DNA from: Phreatobacter stygius
GTDB lineage: Bacteria > Pseudomonadota > Alphaproteobacteria > Rhizobiales > Phreatobacteraceae
DNA: 64,000 nt
NCBI RefSeq assembly: GCF_005144885.1
Contig: NZ_CP039690.1
Location: forward strand, 2,183,001 to 2,247,000
Direction of reading: 5' to 3'
Positions 45,163 to 54,057 of this stretch are shown one piece after another. How positions within the stretch are numbered: position 1 is the first letter of the stretch; each line of letters opens with the position of its first letter. The position numbers and the translations under genes were made by a program. Below the pieces are notes generated by a model. It was not told the DNA's origin. It saw only the letters and a list, made by a program, of their open reading frames with translations, and did no database searches.

Positions 45163-46149
45163 ATGTCTCGTCTCGACCGCAGGCAAGCCCTTGGCCTAGC
45201 TCTGTTCGGCACAGCTGGCCCCACATTCGGCAGCCGGCCGTCCCTGGCCCAGGCTGCGTCAAACCAAGCCTTCCCGAACCAGATGGTTCGGATGATCGTG
45301 CCGTTCAGCGCCGGCAGCATGACCGATATCCTGGCCCGCTCGCTGGCCGAGAAGCTGCGCGAAAAATGGGGCCAGCAGGTCATCGTCGAGAACCGCCCGG
45401 GCATTGCCGGCACCGGCGGCGTCGCCCGTTCGACGCCCGACGGCCTGACGCTGATGCTGACCTCCAACGGCCACACTGTCATCCGCAGCGTCAACAAGGA
45501 CGTCACCTTCGATCCGGTGAAGGATTTTGTCGGCATCACCAAGGTCGCCTCGATGCCGTCGATCATGGTGGCGCCGGCCGAGGGCGACATCCGCACGCTG
45601 AAAGACCTGATCGACGCCGCCAGGGCCAGGCCGGGCCAACTCAATTACGGCTCCGCCGGGCTCGGCAGTTCGACCGGCATCGCGGCCGAGGTGTTCCGCC
45701 AGGTGACCGGCACGCGCATGCAGCTCGTGCCCTATCGCGGCATGCCGGAGAGCCAGACCAGCGTGTTGCGCGGCGACAGCGCCTTCTGCTTCACCTTCTT
45801 CAATGTCGGCGGCGACCTGATCCAGGCCGGCCGGCTGCGGGCGCTGGCCGTCACCGGCGAGACGCGCATGGCGCAATTGCCTGACGTGCCCACGTTCAGG
45901 CAGGCCGGCCTTGCCGATTTCACCTATGATGCCTGGTTCGGCGTCATGGGGCCGGCGGGCATGCCGAAACCGCTGGTCGCGCAGATTGCCCGCGACATTG
46001 CCGCAGGCCTTGCCGAGGCCGACATCAAGACCCGCTTCGAGCAGCAGGGGGTCAACCTGGTGACCACCACGCCGGAAGCCTTCGACGCCGAAATCGCCAG
46101 GGACGCCGAACGTTATGGTCCGCTGGTTCGTCAGGCTGCCGGAGGCTGA
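45163..46149 (+). CDS. Bug-family (TctC-like) solute-binding protein
   Basis: A 328-residue periplasmic binding protein with a Tat-like signal (MSRLDRRQALGLALFGTAGP). The TTT/Bug fold landmarks are VRMIVPFSAGSMTDILARSL, VIVENRPGIAGTGGVA, LNYGSAGLGSSTG and VPYRGMPESQTSVLRGD. No TctA/TctB membrane subunits are in the window, as is common for Bug proteins, so it either uses distant partners or works as a sensor. GGAGG precedes the ATG. It sits between the cupin and the exported amidohydrolase. Confidence 0.9.
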   Translation: MSRLDRRQALGLALFGTAGPTFGSRPSLAQAASNQAFPNQMVRMIVPFSAGSMTDILARSLAEKLREKWGQQVIVENRPGIAGTGGVARSTPDGLTLMLTSNGHTVIRSVNKDVTFDPVKDFVGITKVASMPSIMVAPAEGDIRTLKDLIDAARARPGQLNYGSAGLGSSTGIAAEVFRQVTGTRMQLVPYRGMPESQTSVLRGDSAFCFTFFNVGGDLIQAGRLRALAVTGETRMAQLPDVPTFRQAGLADFTYDAWFGVMGPAGMPKPLVAQIARDIAAGLAEADIKTRFEQQGVNLVTTTPEAFDAEIARDAERYGPLVRQAAGG

Positions 46150-46154
46150 AGCCG

Positions 46155-47654
46155 ATGAACCGGGATGATGACATGATATCGGCGGCCATTGGCCGCCGTG
46201 CGCTGCTGGCCGCCGCAGCAGCAGCCGCCGCCGCCGCCAGCATGCTCGCGGCACCGGCCGGAGCCCAGGCTCCGGCACCCGCCCCGCCGCCGCCCGACAT
46301 CCGGGATCGCACCACGATCCTGATTCGCGGCGCGACCGTCATATCGATGGATCCGGCCATCGGCGACCTCGTTCGCGGCGACATCCTGATCGAGAACGGC
46401 GCGATCCGGGCGATCGGCGCCAACGTCGCGGCACCGGCCGACGCCTTGATCATTGATGCGACCGGCAAGATCGCCTGCCCTGGCTTCGTCAACGGCCATG
46501 TCCACCTGCCGCAGGCTTTGCAGCGCGGGCTTTCGGCCGACCATTCCTTCGGCGACTATTTCCGCAGCATCGTGCTGCGCTATTCGAACCGCATGACACC
46601 GGCCGAAGTGGCGCTCGGCGTGCGCATCGGGGGCTTGCATGAAATGGCCGTCGGCACAACCACCCTTGTCGACTGGAACCGCGAGGTGATTTCGCCTGAA
46701 CATGCCGACGCGGCGGTAGAGGGCCATTTCGCCTCGGGCGCCCGGACGGTGCTCTGCTACACCGTGCCGCTCAGGCCCCGGGACGGCTCGACACCCAACC
46801 ATGCCCGCATGCTGGAGCATGCCAAGGCCTTGCGCGCCGGCAAGCTCGCCTCCGACACCGGCCGGGTCCGGCTCGGGGTGTGTCTGCCCGGTCCCGACTT
46901 CATGCCGCTCGACCCGGCACTGGCCGACCTCGCCATGCTGCGCGAACTCGACGTGCTCACCGCCTTCCATTGCGGCGCGCCGATCTATGCCGCCCGCAAG
47001 AAACGCGTCGTGGCGACGCTCGCCGAGCGGGGATTGCTCGACCGCAACACCCAGCTCGTCCATGCCAATGACCTGGACCTCGACGAATATCGGATCGCCG
47101 CCGACAACGGGGCGTCGCTGACCTCGACCCCCGAGGCCGAAATGCATATGGGCCACGGCTTCCCCGCCATCGGCCGGGCCCGTGACGCCGGCTTGCGCTT
47201 CAGTCTCGGCACCGACATCCCCTCGGCCTTCGGCGGCGGCATGCTGTCACAGATGCGCGTGGCCTATGCCGCCGACCTCGCGCTGCGCAACGCCACTTCC
47301 TTCCGCGACACCGGCAAGCCGCCGCAGGTCAAGCCGTGGTCGGCCCGGGCCATGCTCGAAATCCTGACCATCGGTGCAGCACGATCGGTCAACATGGACC
47401 AGGTGATTGGTTCGCTCGCACCAGGCAAACGCGCCGACATCTTGCTGTTCAACGGCGGCTCCACCGGCCTCGCGCCGGTGCTCGACCCGGTCGGCAGCAT
47501 CGTCCTGCAGGCCACTCCCGCCGACATCGACACGGTCATCGTCGATGGCCGCGTGATGAAGTCGGGCGGCCGCATGACGGACCCGGAGCTGCCGAGGATC
47601 GTCGATGAGGTAAAGGTCCGCGCCGCGGCAATGGTCGAGGCGGCCACCCGCTGA
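46155..47654 (+). CDS. Amidohydrolase IV, exported by Tat
   Basis: This 499-residue amidohydrolase has an N-terminal twin-arginine signal (AIGRRALLAAAAAAAAAASM) and a Pro/Ala-rich linker, so it acts in the periplasm, unlike its three cytosolic relatives. Metal ligands are His115 and His117 (VNGHVHLPQ), His272 (AFHCGAP), His303 (LVHAND) and Asp354 (SLGTDIPSA). The strand-8 motif is the usual LGTD form, so it belongs to a different branch from genes I-III. It ends the dioxygenase operon and probably starts substrate breakdown outside the cytosol, before uptake. Confidence 0.87.
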   Translation: MNRDDDMISAAIGRRALLAAAAAAAAAASMLAAPAGAQAPAPAPPPPDIRDRTTILIRGATVISMDPAIGDLVRGDILIENGAIRAIGANVAAPADALIIDATGKIACPGFVNGHVHLPQALQRGLSADHSFGDYFRSIVLRYSNRMTPAEVALGVRIGGLHEMAVGTTTLVDWNREVISPEHADAAVEGHFASGARTVLCYTVPLRPRDGSTPNHARMLEHAKALRAGKLASDTGRVRLGVCLPGPDFMPLDPALADLAMLRELDVLTAFHCGAPIYAARKKRVVATLAERGLLDRNTQLVHANDLDLDEYRIAADNGASLTSTPEAEMHMGHGFPAIGRARDAGLRFSLGTDIPSAFGGGMLSQMRVAYAADLALRNATSFRDTGKPPQVKPWSARAMLEILTIGAARSVNMDQVIGSLAPGKRADILLFNGGSTGLAPVLDPVGSIVLQATPADIDTVIVDGRVMKSGGRMTDPELPRIVDEVKVRAAAMVEAATR

Positions 47655-47688
47655 GCAGCACCTTGGTGTCAGCCGGGCGGCAGCCCGC

Positions 47689-48963
47689 TCAGGCGGCGAT
47701 CGCCTCGCGCCCGTCATGGGCCGCGACGGTGAGGTCGACGATCCGACCGGGTTCGACCGCCGACTTGAACCGCACCGGCGTGAAATGTTCGGTGCGGCCG
47801 AGATCGCGGGTTTCGGTCAGCACCTGGAAGACGCGTCCGACCATGCCGTCGAGATGAGCGCCGAGCGCTGCTTCGCCACGGCCACGCAGGCGGCGCGCCC
47901 GCTCCTTGACGATGTCGCGCGGCACCTGCGGCATCCGCGCCGCCGGCGTTCCGGGCCGCGCCGAAAATGGAAAGACATGGAGATGGGTCAGGTGGCATTC
48001 CGCGACGATGTCGAGCGAGCGGGCGAACATATCCTCGGTTTCGGTCGGAAATCCCGCGATGATATCGGCGCCGAACACCATGTCCGGCCGCAGCCGGCGA
48101 ACCTGATCGCAAAAACCGATGGCGTCGGCTCGCAGGTGGCGCCGCTTCATGCGCTTCAGCACCATGTCGTCGCCGGCCTGCAGGGACAGGTGCAGATGCG
48201 GCATGAACCGGGCCTCGCCGGCGATCACGTCGAACAGGTCGGCATCGGCCTCGACCGAGTCGATCGAGGAAATCCGCAGCCGCTCCAGCTCCGGCACATG
48301 CCGCAGGATCGCCTTGACCAGGGCGCCGAGCTTCGGCTCGCCGGGCAGACCTTGACCGTAGCTGGTGATGTCGACGCCGGTCAGCACCACCTCGCGGTAG
48401 CCGTTTTCGGCGAGGCGGCGCACCTGTGCCACCACTTCGCCCATCGGCACCGAGCGTGAATTGCCGCGGCCATAAGGGATGATGCAGAAGGTGCAGCGGT
48501 GGTCGCAACCGTTCTGCACCTGGACGAAGGCGCGCGACCGGCCGGTCAGGCCGTCGACCAGATGCAGCGCCTGTTCGCGCACCGCCATGATGTCGTTGAC
48601 CGCCACCTTCTCGGTCGCGGCGACGCCGAAATCCGGGCCGCGTGCCAGGGCCAGCCGGGTTTCGCCCCAGGCCGCAGCCTTCATCTTCTCGTCATTGCCG
48701 ATGACCCGGTCGACCTCGGCCATTGCGGCGAACATCTCGGGTTCGGTCTGCGCGGCGCAGCCGGTCACCACGATCCGCGCCGCCGGGTTCTCCCGCTTCA
48801 TCCGCCGGATGGTCTGGCGCGCCTGACGGGTGGCTTCCGCCGTCACCGCACAGGTGTTGATGACGATGGCATGGTCGAGCCCGGCCTCCGCGGCGAGCTT
48901 CTGCATCACCTCGGATTCCGAAGTGTTCAGGCGACAGCCGAAGGTGACGACCTCGACAGCCAT
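47689..48963 (-). CDS. mtaB: tRNA t6A37 methylthiotransferase MtaB
   Basis: This 424-residue radical-SAM enzyme converts t6A to ms2t6A at position 37 of tRNAs decoding ANN codons. The N-terminal cluster Cys are C10 (TFGCRLN), C38 (INTCAVT) and C69 (TGCAAQ). The radical-SAM motif is CDHRCTFC (153, 157, 160), in NGCDHRCTFCIIPYGRG, and a C-terminal TRAM-like region follows. TFGCRLN is diagnostic for MtaB rather than MiaB. It starts three bases after the dapF stop, so the two form one operon. Confidence 0.93.
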   Translation of the reverse strand: MAVEVVTFGCRLNTSESEVMQKLAAEAGLDHAIVINTCAVTAEATRQARQTIRRMKRENPAARIVVTGCAAQTEPEMFAAMAEVDRVIGNDEKMKAAAWGETRLALARGPDFGVAATEKVAVNDIMAVREQALHLVDGLTGRSRAFVQVQNGCDHRCTFCIIPYGRGNSRSVPMGEVVAQVRRLAENGYREVVLTGVDITSYGQGLPGEPKLGALVKAILRHVPELERLRISSIDSVEADADLFDVIAGEARFMPHLHLSLQAGDDMVLKRMKRRHLRADAIGFCDQVRRLRPDMVFGADIIAGFPTETEDMFARSLDIVAECHLTHLHVFPFSARPGTPAARMPQVPRDIVKERARRLRGRGEAALGAHLDGMVGRVFQVLTETRDLGRTEHFTPVRFKSAVEPGRIVDLTVAAHDGREAIAA

Positions 48964-48966
48964 GGG

Positions 48967-49833
48967 TCAGGCGGCCGCCTGGAACAATGCCGGATCGAAC
49001 TCACCGGCATGTTCGAGTTCGGTCGGGCCGCTCATGATCACGTGATTGTCGTCGCGCCATTCGACCACGAGGTCGCCGCCAGGCAAGGACACGGTTGCCG
49101 ACCGGCCGGTGCGCTTGGTGCGCGCCGCCGAGACCAGCGCCGCGCAGGCAGCCGAGCCGCAAGCCCGGGTGATGCCGGCGCCGCGCTCCCACACCCACAA
49201 GATGATGTGATCGGGCGCCTTGACGGCGGCGAGCGAAATATTCGCCCGATCCGGAAAGATCGGATGGTTTTCCAGCATCGGCCCGATCTTCGCGAGGTCA
49301 TGGGCATAGGGATCGTCGACCCAGAACACCGCATGCGGATTGCCCATGGAGACGACCGAGGGCGAATGCAGCACCGGGGCATCGATCGGGCCGATCTGCA
49401 ATTCGATGGCCCGCGTGTCGCGAAATTCCTCGGCGAGCGGAATGTCCTGCCAGCCGAACTTGGGCTCGCCCATGTCGACCGAGAACGACGCCGGACCGAG
49501 CCGCCGGCAAGCCAAAAGACCGGCCTTGGTCTCGACCAGGAGCCTGTCGCGGTCGGTCCCTTCCGTCAGCACCCAGGCGACGCAGCGCGTGCCATTGCCG
49601 CAGGCACCGGCTTCCGATCCGTCGGTATTGTAGATCCGGATGAACGTCTCGGTGCCCGGCGTGCGCGGCGCGTGCATCGCCATCAGCTGGTCGAAATGTG
49701 ACCCTTCCGCACCGGCAATGGCGCGCGCCTCGGCAGCCGAAATGACATGGCTCGACCGGCGCAGGTCAACGACCACGATTTCGTTTCCGGCGCCGTTCAT
49801 CTTCCAGAACGGATGGTTCGCGAGCGGGCTCAT
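48967..49833 (-). CDS. dapF: Diaminopimelate epimerase
   Basis: This 288-residue enzyme epimerises LL- to meso-diaminopimelate for lysine and peptidoglycan synthesis. [17 protein letters not shown] is the usual N-terminus. The two catalytic Cys are C78 in [11 protein letters not shown] and C225 in [11 protein letters not shown]. The ATG at 49833 gives the standard length; an ATG five codons upstream is possible, and the much longer open frame beyond it is not family sequence. It is followed by mtaB. Confidence 0.95.
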   Translation of the reverse strand: MSPLANHPFWKMNGAGNEIVVVDLRRSSHVISAAEARAIAGAEGSHFDQLMAMHAPRTPGTETFIRIYNTDGSEAGACGNGTRCVAWVLTEGTDRDRLLVETKAGLLACRRLGPASFSVDMGEPKFGWQDIPLAEEFRDTRAIELQIGPIDAPVLHSPSVVSMGNPHAVFWVDDPYAHDLAKIGPMLENHPIFPDRANISLAAVKAPDHIILWVWERGAGITRACGSAACAALVSAARTKRTGRSATVSLPGGDLVVEWRDDNHVIMSGPTELEHAGEFDPALFQAAA

Positions 49834-50000
49834 GGGGCAGCACGTCATCCAGCAGCGAAGGTCATGCGCTAAGAAGCATGCCTTTTTAAGAGTGACGCCG
49901 AGGCGTTTCCGTTCTCTATATAGGTTATCATCGTTCTGTCCAAAACGGCCGCGTTGCGACATACGTGGCCAGCGTCGAAAGCATCCGAGAGGCAGCCGCC

Positions 50001-50705
50001 ATGAAGCCAGCACTCCTGTTTGCGATGCTCGCTGCCGGCTTGTTCGCGTGGGCCGCGCCGATTGTCGCCCAGGCGCAGCCGCCGGCGCCCCAGGCGGCGC
50101 CGGCCCAACCGGAAACGCCCGCCCTGCCAGCGCCTCCGCCGGTCGCGGCGCCCGCGCCGCAGCCGGGCTCACCTGCGCCGGAAACGCCGCCCGCCACGGC
50201 TCAGGCGCCGGGCCGGCCGGGCGATGTCGTTGAATCCGCCGGTTTCGGCGATGAAGTGACCTTGACTGCCCGCCCCGCCCTGGTGCTGGCCGGACGCGCC
50301 ACCTGGGACGACCTCTACGGCACCTTCCGGCGGACGCTCGAACAGTTGAACGGCCTGGCGAGGGCCCAGGGCGTCGTCGCCGCCGGCCCGCCCATGATCC
50401 GCTTTCTGTCATCAACCGACGATCAGGCCGACTATGAGGCGATCCTGCCGGTCGTCGCCCTGACCCAGCCGCCCGAACGTTACCTGCCGGCCCGGCCCGG
50501 CACGACACCGGCGGGGCAGACCTACCGGTTCGTCCATTTCGGCGGCTACGACACGATGGAACAGACCTACGACGAGATCACCAATTTCCTCGACGAACGG
50601 TCGATCCAGGCCGAGGATTCCTTTGTCGAGGAATATGTCCGCGATCCCGAAACCACGTCGGAAGTCGATCTCGCGACGTTCATCTACGTGTTTCCGAAAA
50701 AGTAG
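50001..50705 (+). CDS. Exported GyrI-like ligand-binding domain protein
   Basis: This 234-residue protein has a signal peptide ([20 protein letters not shown]), then a ~55-residue Pro/Ala-rich linker, then a GyrI/AraC effector-binding-like domain (~100-234; [42 protein letters not shown]). That domain usually sits in cytoplasmic regulators; here it is periplasmic and alone. GAGAGG precedes the ATG at 50001. Function unknown. Confidence 0.7.
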   Translation: MKPALLFAMLAAGLFAWAAPIVAQAQPPAPQAAPAQPETPALPAPPPVAAPAPQPGSPAPETPPATAQAPGRPGDVVESAGFGDEVTLTARPALVLAGRATWDDLYGTFRRTLEQLNGLARAQGVVAAGPPMIRFLSSTDDQADYEAILPVVALTQPPERYLPARPGTTPAGQTYRFVHFGGYDTMEQTYDEITNFLDERSIQAEDSFVEEYVRDPETTSEVDLATFIYVFPKK

Positions 50706-50765
50706 CCCCGGCACCGCCTGGGCGCTGCCGGGATTGCGCTGCGGGACTGCGCCGAAAGAGCCGCA

Positions 50766-50784
50766 GCCCGCGCCAAGCGCGGGC
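50766..50784. terminator. Hairpin between two convergent genes
   Basis: GCCCGCGC-CAA-GCGCGGGC forms a perfect 8-bp stem with a 3-base loop in the 92-bp gap between the converging GyrI-like and L,D-transpeptidase genes. It has no clear T-run, so it may act only as a weak bidirectional stop or an mRNA 3' end. Confidence 0.4.
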
Positions 50785-50797
50785 ACGCCTTTGGCGG

Positions 50798-51313
50798 TCA
50801 GCGTGTCACCACCACCCGCGTACCGACGCTGACCCGGCTCATCAGGTCGACGACATCGGCGTTGAGCATGCGGAAGCAGCCATAAGACGCCGCCCGCCCG
50901 ACCGAGTTCGGAGCATTGGTGCCGTGAATGGCATATTCGCCACCCGCCAGCGTCATCGCCGCCTCACCCATCGGATTGTTCGGTGCGCCGCCCGGAATGA
51001 GATCGGGAATGCTCGGCCGGTCGCGCTTGACCACGGCCGGCGGCGCCCAGGCCGGCCGGACATGGCGGCCGTTGATGACTGTCACGCCTTCCCATTGCTT
51101 GCTGGCCATGCCGACCGCCACGGTATAGCGGATGGCGGTGCCGTCGCCTTGCACCAGATAGAGCCGCCTCTCGGAATTCCGGATAATGATCGTTCCGGGC
51201 TCGGCTTGCATGCTGAGGCGCACAATTTCGCGTGCCTCTACTTGACCGAATGCGCCGAAAATCGGCGCAACAAAACAGGCGGCGGCAAACCACCGCGTCA
51301 TTCTCGTCCCCAT
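50798..51313 (-). CDS. L,D-transpeptidase, YkuD family
   Basis: This 171-residue exported protein has a signal peptide (WFAAACFVAPIFGAFGQVEA) and a YkuD catalytic domain. His130 is in YAIHGTNAP and Cys146 in GRAASYGCFRM, matching the family HGT...SxGCxR motif. It forms 3-3 crosslinks in peptidoglycan or attaches outer-membrane proteins to it. It is monocistronic and converges on the GyrI-like gene. Confidence 0.9.
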   Translation of the reverse strand: MGTRMTRWFAAACFVAPIFGAFGQVEAREIVRLSMQAEPGTIIIRNSERRLYLVQGDGTAIRYTVAVGMASKQWEGVTVINGRHVRPAWAPPAVVKRDRPSIPDLIPGGAPNNPMGEAAMTLAGGEYAIHGTNAPNSVGRAASYGCFRMLNADVVDLMSRVSVGTRVVVTR

Positions 51314-51587
51314 AACACTCTCCCACGCCGCTCCTTTGGTCCCAGCGGTCGAGCGCCAGGAACCAGGGCCGCGCTTTCTATTGTGTTGTTGAGTGAAGAT
51401 TATTGGAGCCGAGAGTCAACGAGTGGTTGCTTGCCCGGAAAAGGTTCCCGCCGCCTGTTGCGGCGCTGCAACGCTACGTCAGTTTGATGACGGTCCGTTC
51501 ACCATGATTGCCGTTCATCCGGCGCTAACCATATCGTTATACCGCCACCTCACCGGCCTGCCGGCATGATCCCGTCCGAGGCGGGGG

Positions 51588-52454
51588 ATGGCCGTGGCCC
51601 AGGATCAAGAGAAAGCGACCGCACCGGGAAATGGCCAGGCGGGCAACGCTGCTGCCGGCAATGAGGCCGACGTGGTCATGCCGGCGCGACGGCTCCGGGC
51701 GCTGAGACACCAGCCGCTCGGCCTGCTCGGTTACCTCGGCCTCGGCCTGATTGCCTCAGTCCCGATCGGCGCCCTTTCGGTCGCCGCCGTCGCCGGCAGC
51801 CAGCCGGCCACCGAAACCGTCGAGCCGCGCAGCAATGCTCCGGTCTGGCGCGCTTCCGCGGCCCGCCATGGCGGCTTCGACCTGGACGCGCCGCGCTGGC
51901 GGCCGCTCGGCCTCAAGATCAGTGTCCTCAGGCGCTCCGACGGCGTCACCCGCGAGCTCTTCCTGTTCGGCGAGGCAACCGGCGACCAGCGTCACGCCGC
52001 CATGGCGATCGACCGCGGCGATACCGGTAGCGCTCCAGCCGAGCAGGATATCGGCGCGCTTGTCGCGGATCTCGGCCTGCCGGCGCGGCTCAGGCCGAAC
52101 CATCAGGCGCTCGACACCAAATTTGGTCCTTTGCCGACCATCGATATCGCCATTGACGGCCCGGCCGGTCCGAAGGCATGCCTCGGTTTTGCCCTGCGCT
52201 CGGCGGAGGCGCGGTTGCGCGTCGTCGGCTGGGTCTGCAATGCCGGTCCGGAGATCGTCAGCCGCGCTGATGCCAGCTGCTTCATCGACCGTCTGGTCAC
52301 CATCGGCGCCGGCGATCAGGCGCTGGCCGGCATCTTCGTCCGGGCCGAGCTGAACCGCCAGCCCTGCGGCGCGATCCAGCCTGGCGTCACCGCTGGCGCG
52401 TCGCGCCCGTTCCAGACCGACGGCCAGGCCCGCCTGCGCCTGCGCCGGCTTTAG
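51588..52454 (+). CDS. Hypothetical membrane-anchored protein
   Basis: Not recognised. The 288 residues comprise a short charged N-terminus, one membrane helix (GLLGYLGLGLIASVPIGALS, about 43-62) and a soluble domain of ~220 residues, probably periplasmic. That domain contains three Cys (KACLGFA, GWVCNAG, ADASCFIDRL) and a fourth near the C-terminus (QPCGAIQ). GGCGGGGG sits directly before the ATG. The even number of Cys would allow disulfides in the periplasm. Confidence 0.6.
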   Translation: MAVAQDQEKATAPGNGQAGNAAAGNEADVVMPARRLRALRHQPLGLLGYLGLGLIASVPIGALSVAAVAGSQPATETVEPRSNAPVWRASAARHGGFDLDAPRWRPLGLKISVLRRSDGVTRELFLFGEATGDQRHAAMAIDRGDTGSAPAEQDIGALVADLGLPARLRPNHQALDTKFGPLPTIDIAIDGPAGPKACLGFALRSAEARLRVVGWVCNAGPEIVSRADASCFIDRLVTIGAGDQALAGIFVRAELNRQPCGAIQPGVTAGASRPFQTDGQARLRLRRL

Positions 52455-52537
52455 AAACAACGGCCAACGCGCGGCGCATTTACCAACAGTTAACCATAAG
52501 CTCCCATCCTGGCGCCGAAACAGGATCGGAGACGACC

Positions 52538-52798
52538 ATGGCTGTTGGTCAGGTGGGTGCGCCGGCGACCGGCACCGTCGCCCCGGCGGGCCCTTCGTCA
52601 GGGCAAAATCAATCGACCGGCATCGCGCGCAATGAACCGCCGGGCCGGGTCGTCAAGACTGCCGACGTCACGGTCACCTTGTCGCCGGCGGCGCGCCAGC
52701 ATCTCTCACGGACCGAAGGCTTCGCCGCCACCATCGGCACGACGAAACAGCCGAAGGCAATGACCAAGCCGGGCATCAGCGTCGACCTGAGCGTCTGA
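52538..52798 (+). CDS. Hypothetical 86-residue protein
   Basis: Not recognised. The small hydrophilic protein has a low-complexity Ala/Gly/Pro-rich N-terminus and a C-terminal part with VVKTADVTVTLSPAARQHLS, which resembles short conserved segments found in flagellar-type anti-sigma-like or uncharacterised alphaproteobacterial proteins, without enough similarity to name it. A good GGAG seven bases before the ATG and normal codon use support it as a real gene. It lies 83 bases after the preceding hypothetical gene. Confidence 0.55.
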   Translation: MAVGQVGAPATGTVAPAGPSSGQNQSTGIARNEPPGRVVKTADVTVTLSPAARQHLSRTEGFAATIGTTKQPKAMTKPGISVDLSV

Positions 52799-52855
52799 GC
52801 CGGCCTTCCCCATGCGGGCCTTCGGCGCGGCCCTGCCGCGCCGGGCCGATGCCCG

Positions 52856-53968
52856 TCAGGCGGCCAGCCGCTGCAATTCTTTCAGGATCGCATCGCCCAT
52901 GGCCGTGGTGCCGACCACGTGGGTATTGTCGGACTTGATGTCGGCGGTGCGCAGGCCCGCGGCGAGCACATTGGTGATCGCCTTGTCGAGCAGGTCGGCC
53001 GCCTCGCTCGCCTTGAACGAATAACGCAGCGCCATCGAGAACGACGAGATCGTCGCGATCGGATTGGCCAGCCCCTTGCCGGCAATGTCGGGCGCCGAAC
53101 CATGGACTGGTTCGTAGAGCGCCTTGCGCTTGCCGGTCGCCGGATCCTCGGCGCCGAGAGAAGCCGAGGGCAACATGCCGAGCGAGCCGGTCAGCATGGC
53201 CGCGATATCGGACAGGATGTCGCCAAACAGGTTGTCGGTGACCAGCACGTCATATTGTTTGGGCCAGCGCACCAGCTGCATGGCGCAATTGTCGGCCAGC
53301 ACATGCTCCAGTTCGACATCGGCGAACTCGGCCTTGTGCACCCGCGTGACGATCTGTTTCCACAGCACGCCGGTCTTCATGACATTGTGCTTTTCGGCCG
53401 AAGACACCTTGTTGCGCCGGGTCTTGGCCAGTTCGAACGCGACCCGCGTGATGCGCTCGATTTCGCCTGTCGTGTAGACCTGGGTATCGATGCCGCGCTG
53501 CGAACCGTCCTCGAGCGTGACGATCTCTTTCGGCTCGCCGAAATAGACGCCGCCGGTGAGCTCGCGCACGATCAGGATGTCGAGACCCTCGACCACTTCC
53601 TGTTTCAGCGATGACGCCGCGGCGAGCGCCGGGAAGCAGATCGCCGGACGCAGGTTGGCGAACAGGCCGAGATCCTTGCGCAGCCGCAGCAAGCCGGCTT
53701 CCGGCCGCTTCGAATAGGGCACGTCGGCCCATTTCGGTCCGCCGACCGCGCCGAACAGCACCGCGTCGGCGGCCTGCGCCAGGGCCATGTCGGAATTCGA
53801 AATGGCCTCGCCATGGGCATCATAGGCCGCACCGCCGACCAGGCCGCGCTCAACCTCGAATTTCGCCACGCCTTGCTTGGTGAACCAGCCGACGATCTTC
53901 TCGACCTCGCCCATCACCTCCGGGCCGATACCGTCGCCGGGCAGGACGAGAAGCTTTTGCGTGGCCAT
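52856..53968 (-). CDS. leuB: 3-isopropylmalate dehydrogenase
   Basis: This 370-residue NAD-dependent enzyme catalyses the third step of leucine synthesis, oxidation and decarboxylation of 3-isopropylmalate. Motifs are [11 protein letters not shown], the LeuB signature [28 protein letters not shown], and the metal Asp residues in [20 protein letters not shown]. The cofactor region is [16 protein letters not shown]. The ATG at 53968 has AGGGGA seven bases upstream. A group II intron lies 90 bases upstream on the same strand and may cut off any transcription coming from the DUF4167 side. Confidence 0.95.
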   Translation of the reverse strand: MATQKLLVLPGDGIGPEVMGEVEKIVGWFTKQGVAKFEVERGLVGGAAYDAHGEAISNSDMALAQAADAVLFGAVGGPKWADVPYSKRPEAGLLRLRKDLGLFANLRPAICFPALAAASSLKQEVVEGLDILIVRELTGGVYFGEPKEIVTLEDGSQRGIDTQVYTTGEIERITRVAFELAKTRRNKVSSAEKHNVMKTGVLWKQIVTRVHKAEFADVELEHVLADNCAMQLVRWPKQYDVLVTDNLFGDILSDIAAMLTGSLGMLPSASLGAEDPATGKRKALYEPVHGSAPDIAGKGLANPIATISSFSMALRYSFKASEAADLLDKAITNVLAAGLRTADIKSDNTHVVGTTAMGDAILKELQRLAA

Positions 53969-54057
53969 GGCCGTTTCCCCTTGTTGGCAGCGCAGGGGCT
54001 TTAGCGTGCCGGACCGAGGCGAGGCAAGATGCCAAAATGCCGAGCTGCCAAATCGGC

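Noticed and set aside
45083-45199. 38-codon frame (MSQSRTKKRKPPKERS...) between the cupin and Bug genes
   Set aside because: It overlaps the start of the Bug gene, resembles no known small protein and has no convincing ribosome site; more likely leader sequence.
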